Shown: piece after piece, positions 60,645 to 64,000 of the stretch
Numbering within the stretch: the stretch's first letter is position 1
Layout: each line of letters begins with the position of its first letter
Assembly (NCBI RefSeq): GCF_016865425.1
Contig: NZ_AP023355.1
Location: 6,694,198 to 6,758,197 of the forward strand
Reading direction: 5' to 3'
Source of the DNA: Actinocatenispora thailandica
Lineage (GTDB): Bacteria; Actinomycetota; Actinomycetes; Mycobacteriales; Micromonosporaceae
DNA: 64,000 bases
The notes under the pieces: generated by a model
Seen by the model: the letters and a program-made list of their open reading frames with translations, nothing else
Databases searched by the model: none
Told to the model about the DNA's origin: nothing
Position numbers and translations under genes: made by a program

Positions 60645-61655
60645 ATGGGTGGGCAGCGAGGTGGAAGTCACCGGTACCGGCGGTCGGGTCGCCGGCGCCT
60701 GGTGCTGGCCTCCGCCGGGGTGGTGCTGGTGCTGCTCGCCGTGGGCGGCGGGGTGGCGTGGTGGTCGCACGGCAGCGGTACCCGGCCGGAACGCGCCGGT
60801 GGTCGCGCCGGGGGCACCACACCGGCGCCCAGCCGCACCAGCCGGGCCCCGTCGGCGAAGCCGAGCAAGGCGTGCGACGCGGACTGCGTGCAGCAGCGGC
60901 GGTACGCGGCCGCCAAGGCCTACATGGACCAGCACGCCGCGACGAACGCCTACCTGAGCGTCCAGATCACCGACCGCAAGACCGGCAAGAGCTGGCAGCA
61001 CGGCCCGGTGACGCACCCGGGGTGGACCGCCTCGACGATCAAGCTGGCGATGGCCACCGACATCCTGCGCCGGCAGCGGGCCGGCGAGGTCACGCTGACC
61101 GACGCGGACCGTACCGACATGGCGAACATGCTCAACTTCTCCGACGAGAACGCGTCGGACCGGCTGTGGCAGCGGTACGGCGGGGACGACCAGCTGGCCC
61201 GGTTCCGGGACGTGTTCGGCATGTCCGGGCTGCACTTCGTGCCCGGCTTCACCGACGGCACCTACTGGGGCTTCGTGAAGTGCACCACCGAGGACCTGTC
61301 CCACCTGATGACCTACGTGCTGACCAAGACCGCGCCGGACGACCGCTCCTACCTGGTGTCCGCGATGCGCGGGGTGGCGTCGAACCAGCAGTGGGGGGTC
61401 TGGGCCGCCGGCCAGGACCAGCACCCCGGCGACAAGGACGGCTGGTCGTTCGAGACCGACTCGTACGGCAAGCACTGGGTGCTCAACTCGGTCGGCTTCG
61501 CGGGCCCGGACGAGCGGTACGCGATCGCGATCATGTTCCAGGTGCAGCCGCACTCGACCATCGCGTACGGCACGCACACCGTCTCCGACGTCGTCGGCCT
61601 GCTGTTCGGGGTACCGGCGCCGGCCAAGATCACCGTGCCGGAGCCGGACGGCTGA
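60645..61655 (+). CDS. class A beta-lactamase-like serine hydrolase, membrane-anchored
   Basis: A 336-residue protein with one amino-terminal helix (LVLASAGVVLVLLAVGGGVAWW) and a Ser/Thr/Pro linker. The penicillin-recognition fold shows ASTIK (SxxK) near residue 127, SDEN (SDN-like) near 167 and KDGW in place of KTG near 265. A cysteine pair is in ACDADC. Actinomycete relatives are of unknown role and may process peptidoglycan rather than destroy beta-lactams. It is followed, one base after its stop, by a SecD-P1-like gene. Confidence 0.85.
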   Translation: MGGQRGGSHRYRRSGRRRLVLASAGVVLVLLAVGGGVAWWSHGSGTRPERAGGRAGGTTPAPSRTSRAPSAKPSKACDADCVQQRRYAAAKAYMDQHAATNAYLSVQITDRKTGKSWQHGPVTHPGWTASTIKLAMATDILRRQRAGEVTLTDADRTDMANMLNFSDENASDRLWQRYGGDDQLARFRDVFGMSGLHFVPGFTDGTYWGFVKCTTEDLSHLMTYVLTKTAPDDRSYLVSAMRGVASNQQWGVWAAGQDQHPGDKDGWSFETDSYGKHWVLNSVGFAGPDERYAIAIMFQVQPHSTIAYGTHTVSDVVGLLFGVPAPAKITVPEPDG

Positions 61656-61656
61656 G

Positions 61657-62412
61657 GTGACCGAGCCGCCCTGGGCCGCACCGGACCCGCAGCGCCACCA
61701 CATCGGTCTGGTGGTGGCGCTGGTGGTGTGCCTGCTGACGGTCGTGGGCGGCGCCGGGCTGTCCGGCTACCTGCTCTACCACGCGTCCCGGCGCGACGGG
61801 CCGGCCTGGGGGGCGAGCTGGCACACCGCGTCGTTCACCGTCGACGGCGACGACTCGACCCGGGTGGACGCCGGCAAGCTGCTGACCCTGCTCGCCGGCC
61901 GGGGCGCCCGGTACGAGGTGCACGGCGGGCGGATCGTCGTCGCGGTGCCACCGGGCCGGTCCGCGGCGCTGTCCCGGCTGCGGGCGCTGGCCCCGATCCG
62001 TACCGACCTGTCGGTGCGGCCGGTGCTCGACGTCAGCACGCCGTCGCCCGGCTGCACTCCGGGCGGCCGGCCGGCCTGCGACCGGTCCGGGGCGCGGTAC
62101 CGGCTGGGCCCGTCGGTGCTGTCCGGTCGCCAGGTGACGGACGTGCACACCGGTTCCGACCGGAGCGCCGGCTGGTCGGTCACGGTCCGGTTCAGCTCCG
62201 CCGGCCAGCAAGCGATCAGCGACGCGACCAGCCGGTACGCCGGGCAGCGGCTGGCGATCGTGGTGGCCGGCGCGGTGCTGTCCGCGCCGCGGGTGTCCGC
62301 GCCGGTGTCCGGCGCGTTGCGGGTGTCCGGCGGTACCGGCGGGGGGCAGCCGCACCGGGTCGCCGCCGCGTTCCGGCTCGGCCAGCATCCGGTGACGATC
62401 CGCGCCGCCTGA
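61657..62412 (+). CDS. membrane-anchored SecDF-P1-head-domain-like protein
   Basis: A 251-residue protein with one helix (IGLVVALVVCLLTVVGGAGLSGYLL) and an extracytoplasmic domain. The part GWSVTVRFSSAGQQAISDAT, RLAIVVAGAVLSAPRVSAPV and LRVSGG matches the head of the first periplasmic domain of SecD, here detached from the translocase. A cysteine pair lies in CTPGGRPAC. The GTG start follows the beta-lactamase-like stop by one base, so the two are translated together and likely act at the same envelope site. Confidence 0.8.
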   Translation: MTEPPWAAPDPQRHHIGLVVALVVCLLTVVGGAGLSGYLLYHASRRDGPAWGASWHTASFTVDGDDSTRVDAGKLLTLLAGRGARYEVHGGRIVVAVPPGRSAALSRLRALAPIRTDLSVRPVLDVSTPSPGCTPGGRPACDRSGARYRLGPSVLSGRQVTDVHTGSDRSAGWSVTVRFSSAGQQAISDATSRYAGQRLAIVVAGAVLSAPRVSAPVSGALRVSGGTGGGQPHRVAAAFRLGQHPVTIRAA

Positions 62413-62485
62413 CCGGCGCCGCCCCGGCGGAACTGAGACGTCTTTCTGACTTCACGGTGACGTCTAGGCTTGGTACGCTGCCGCC

Positions 62486-63124
62486 ATGCAGCCCGAACAC
62501 CTGCGGCCGGTGCCGCCGCCACCACTGACCGACGCCGACCGCGAGGCGGCGGTCGAACTGCTGCAGGCCGCCTGCGGCGAGGGCCGGCTCACCCTGGAGG
62601 AGTTCGGGGTCCGGGCCGGGGCGGCCTGGGCCGCGGACACCAGCGAGGAGCTGGCCGAGGTCACCGCGGGGCTGGACCCGGCGCCCCCGGTCGGCACCAG
62701 CCAGCCGGTCACCGTCATCTCCGCCGTCTTCGGCGAGCACAAGCAGCACGGGCGGTGGCGGGTGTCCCGGCACACCCGGGTACGGGCCCTGTTCGGGTCG
62801 ACGAAGCTCGACCTGCGCGAGGCGACCATGGACGCCGAGGCGGTGCGGGACGGCACCGTCGACATCGAGGTACGCACGTTCTGCGGCGAGGTGAAGATCA
62901 CCGTGCCGGAGGGGGTCGAGGTCGAGCTCTACGGACGGTCGCTGTTCGGGTCGCGGACCATGCACCTCGCGGCGGTACCGCGCCGGCAGGGCACCCCGAC
63001 GGTCCGGGTGCACTGCAAGGTCACGTTCGGCGAGCTGAAGGTGCGCAGCGCGCCGCTCAGCCGGGACGGCGGCCTGCTCGGCAACGGCCGGTTGGCCCGC
63101 GTGCTCCGCGAGCTGGTCGACTGA
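62486..63124 (+). CDS. DUF1707 / LiaF-like cell-envelope response protein
   Basis: A 212-residue soluble protein. Residues 15-65 are a DUF1707 helical domain (TDADREAAVELLQAACGEGRLTLEEFG) and residues 75-200 a LiaF C-terminal-like (DUF2154) beta repeat with VISAVFGEHKQHGRWRVSRHT, ALFGSTKLDLREA, VEVRTFCGEVKI and CKVTFGELKVR. These proteins are linked to cell-wall stress and antibiotic response. It is 73 bp after the SecD-like gene in the same direction and completes an envelope gene group. Confidence 0.93.
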   Translation: MQPEHLRPVPPPPLTDADREAAVELLQAACGEGRLTLEEFGVRAGAAWAADTSEELAEVTAGLDPAPPVGTSQPVTVISAVFGEHKQHGRWRVSRHTRVRALFGSTKLDLREATMDAEAVRDGTVDIEVRTFCGEVKITVPEGVEVELYGRSLFGSRTMHLAAVPRRQGTPTVRVHCKVTFGELKVRSAPLSRDGGLLGNGRLARVLRELVD

Positions 63125-63936
63125 TGCCCGGCGGCGGGTGACGACCGCGGCGCCGGCCCGCCCCGCCGATCATTCCCCCGAACGCCCCGGCCAGCCACCG
63201 GAGCCGCACCACCCGCCGAGTCGCCGCCCGACCGCGCACCACCCGCCGAGTCGCCATCCGGATCCGCGCCGCCCACCGGCCCGCCGCTGGCCGCGCTGGC
63301 GGCCGGGTCGGCGTCGGTGCGGTACGCCCCGGCGATGGCGGCCGTGGCGACCGCGGCGGCGGCCCGGTCCGCGACGGCGTCGGACAGCGGCTGGCCGGTG
63401 TTGAGCAGCCGGTAGTAGAGCGGCGCCGAGACGGCCGCGACGACCTCCCGCGGATCGGTACCGGCCGGCACCTCGCCGCGGTCGATCGCGGCGACGACAC
63501 AGCCCGCCCACTCGTCGATGCGGCGCAGGTAGAAGCCGTGCAACGCCGCCGCGGCCGTCGCGTTGCCGGCCGCGGCGGCGATCAGGGCGGTGAACAGCGC
63601 ACCCTGCCGCGGATCGGTGAGCGTCGAGACCACCAACCGGGCGTTGGCCCGCAGGTCCGCGGCCAGGCTGCCGAGGTCGGACCGGTGCACCGACTGGTCG
63701 GCCATGTCGCGCAACAGGTCCGCGGCCAGCGCCGAGGTACTGCCCCAGCGACGGTAGACGGTGGTCTTTCCGCACCCGGCGCGTCGCGCGACGTCGGCCA
63801 GGTCCAGCGCCTCGAAGCCGGCCTCGGCGAGCGCGTCGCCCGCCGCCGCGAGGACCGCGTCGCGGACGCGCGCGGTGCGGCCACCGGGCCGGACCGTGCC
63901 GGGCGACGGGGGCGGGGTGGACGTGCCGTAGGTCAT
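62929..63936 (-). CDS. TetR-family transcriptional regulator (C-terminal end uncertain)
   Basis: The first 215 residues are a normal TetR protein: DNA-binding helices ALAEAGFEALDLADVARRAG and KTTVYRRWGS, then a ligand domain ending around AGAYRTDADPA. Beyond that a Gly/Asp repeat (SGGDSAGGA) leads into about 65 residues that are antisense to the DUF1707 gene and look artificial. A frameshift in the repeat or an overrun is likely; a stop at 63170 in the neighbouring frame may be the real end. GGGAG precedes the ATG, inside an inverted repeat. Confidence 0.8.
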   Translation of the reverse strand: MTYGTSTPPPSPGTVRPGGRTARVRDAVLAAAGDALAEAGFEALDLADVARRAGCGKTTVYRRWGSTSALAADLLRDMADQSVHRSDLGSLAADLRANARLVVSTLTDPRQGALFTALIAAAAGNATAAAALHGFYLRRIDEWAGCVVAAIDRGEVPAGTDPREVVAAVSAPLYYRLLNTGQPLSDAVADRAAAAVATAAIAGAYRTDADPAASAASGGPVGGADPDGDSAGGARSGGDSAGGAAPVAGRGVRGNDRRGGPAPRSSPAAGHQSTSSRSTRANRPLPSRPPSRLSGALRTFSSPNVTLQCTRTVGVPCRRGTAARCMVRDPNSDRP

Positions 63937-63996
63937 AACGGAACTCCCGTTTCATTAGATCCGGATCCGATGCTACCGTGAGGACTCTAACGGAAC
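63937..63996. promoter_or_regulatory. possible TetR autoregulatory operator
   Basis: AACGG/CCGTT (63937-63941 with 63947-63951) is an inverted repeat over the ribosome site of the TetR gene, and TAACGGAAC recurs at 63988-63996. The sites fit a TetR-type autorepressor; the window ends before the divergent gene. Confidence 0.45.
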
Positions 63997-64000
63997 CAGA

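Noticed and set aside
60645-61655. Antibiotic-resistance beta-lactamase
   Set aside because: The KTG motif is KDG, the protein is membrane-anchored and its neighbours are envelope genes; hydrolysis of beta-lactams cannot be claimed from sequence.

Overview
The window is high-GC DNA (roughly 73% by eye) from an actinomycete, most likely Micromonosporaceae-like. Support comes from GTG starts with strong GGAGG ribosome sites, a bacterial proteasome activator ending in GQYL, a DUF1707 cell-wall regulator, an ECF sigma factor with a SnoaL tail, a LolA/RseB-like protein and rare TTA leucine codons. The family-level call is inference from gene content; there is no rRNA in the window.

Layout. 1-1.4 kb: a truncated alpha/beta hydrolase, tRNA-Arg(ACG) with its terminator, and a DUF1330 protein. 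2.1-25.7 kb: a large catabolic locus for an acidic, probably acetylated polysaccharide. It has two heparinase II/III-like lyases (one frameshifted), a DUF624 protein, a 2-hydroxyacid dehydrogenase, an SDR, a LacI regulator, then PL6 lyase, AXE1 esterase, PL8 lyase, SGNH hydrolase, a beta-helix protein, two ABC permeases and a Tat lipoprotein binding protein. LacI-type operators of form GTGxAYCGRTxCAC lie upstream of both the SDR/lacI pair and the binding-protein gene, which suggests one regulon. The locus is interrupted at 10.7-15.0 kb by an HPF1-like (DUF2228) protein, a translationally coupled SnoaL/ECF sigma/NmrA operon and a membrane protein.

26-40.7 kb: carotenoid oxygenase, a cluster of DnaA boxes, arcA, a PAS protein, larC/larB, a DUF2326 SMC-like ATPase with an altered P-loop, a small winged-helix protein, tam, LysR, a secreted S53 peptidase, IclR and pheA. 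40.8-47.8 kb: phosphatase and methyltransferase pair, a two-component system divergent from a LolA-like protein, MarR/cupin pair, zincin and OsmC. 48-55.5 kb: serS, two Cof-type HAD phosphatases, a FAH-family enzyme, a membrane-anchored Hsp70-like protein, the proteasome activator and a KynB-like hydrolase. 55.8-64 kb: an envelope locus with two large polytopic proteins carrying Pro/Gly/Lys tails, a class A beta-lactamase-like protein, a SecD-P1-like protein, a DUF1707 protein and a TetR regulator.

Main non-gene signals: a 61-bp palindromic element with 18-bp arms, seen four times and always just 3' of a gene; at least six DnaA-box-like 9-mers in 198 bp at 27.65-27.84 kb; many short GC-rich tandem repeats between genes; and low-complexity inserts inside otherwise conserved enzymes. 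Two single-base frameshifts fall in G-tracts and should be checked against raw reads before being taken as biology.
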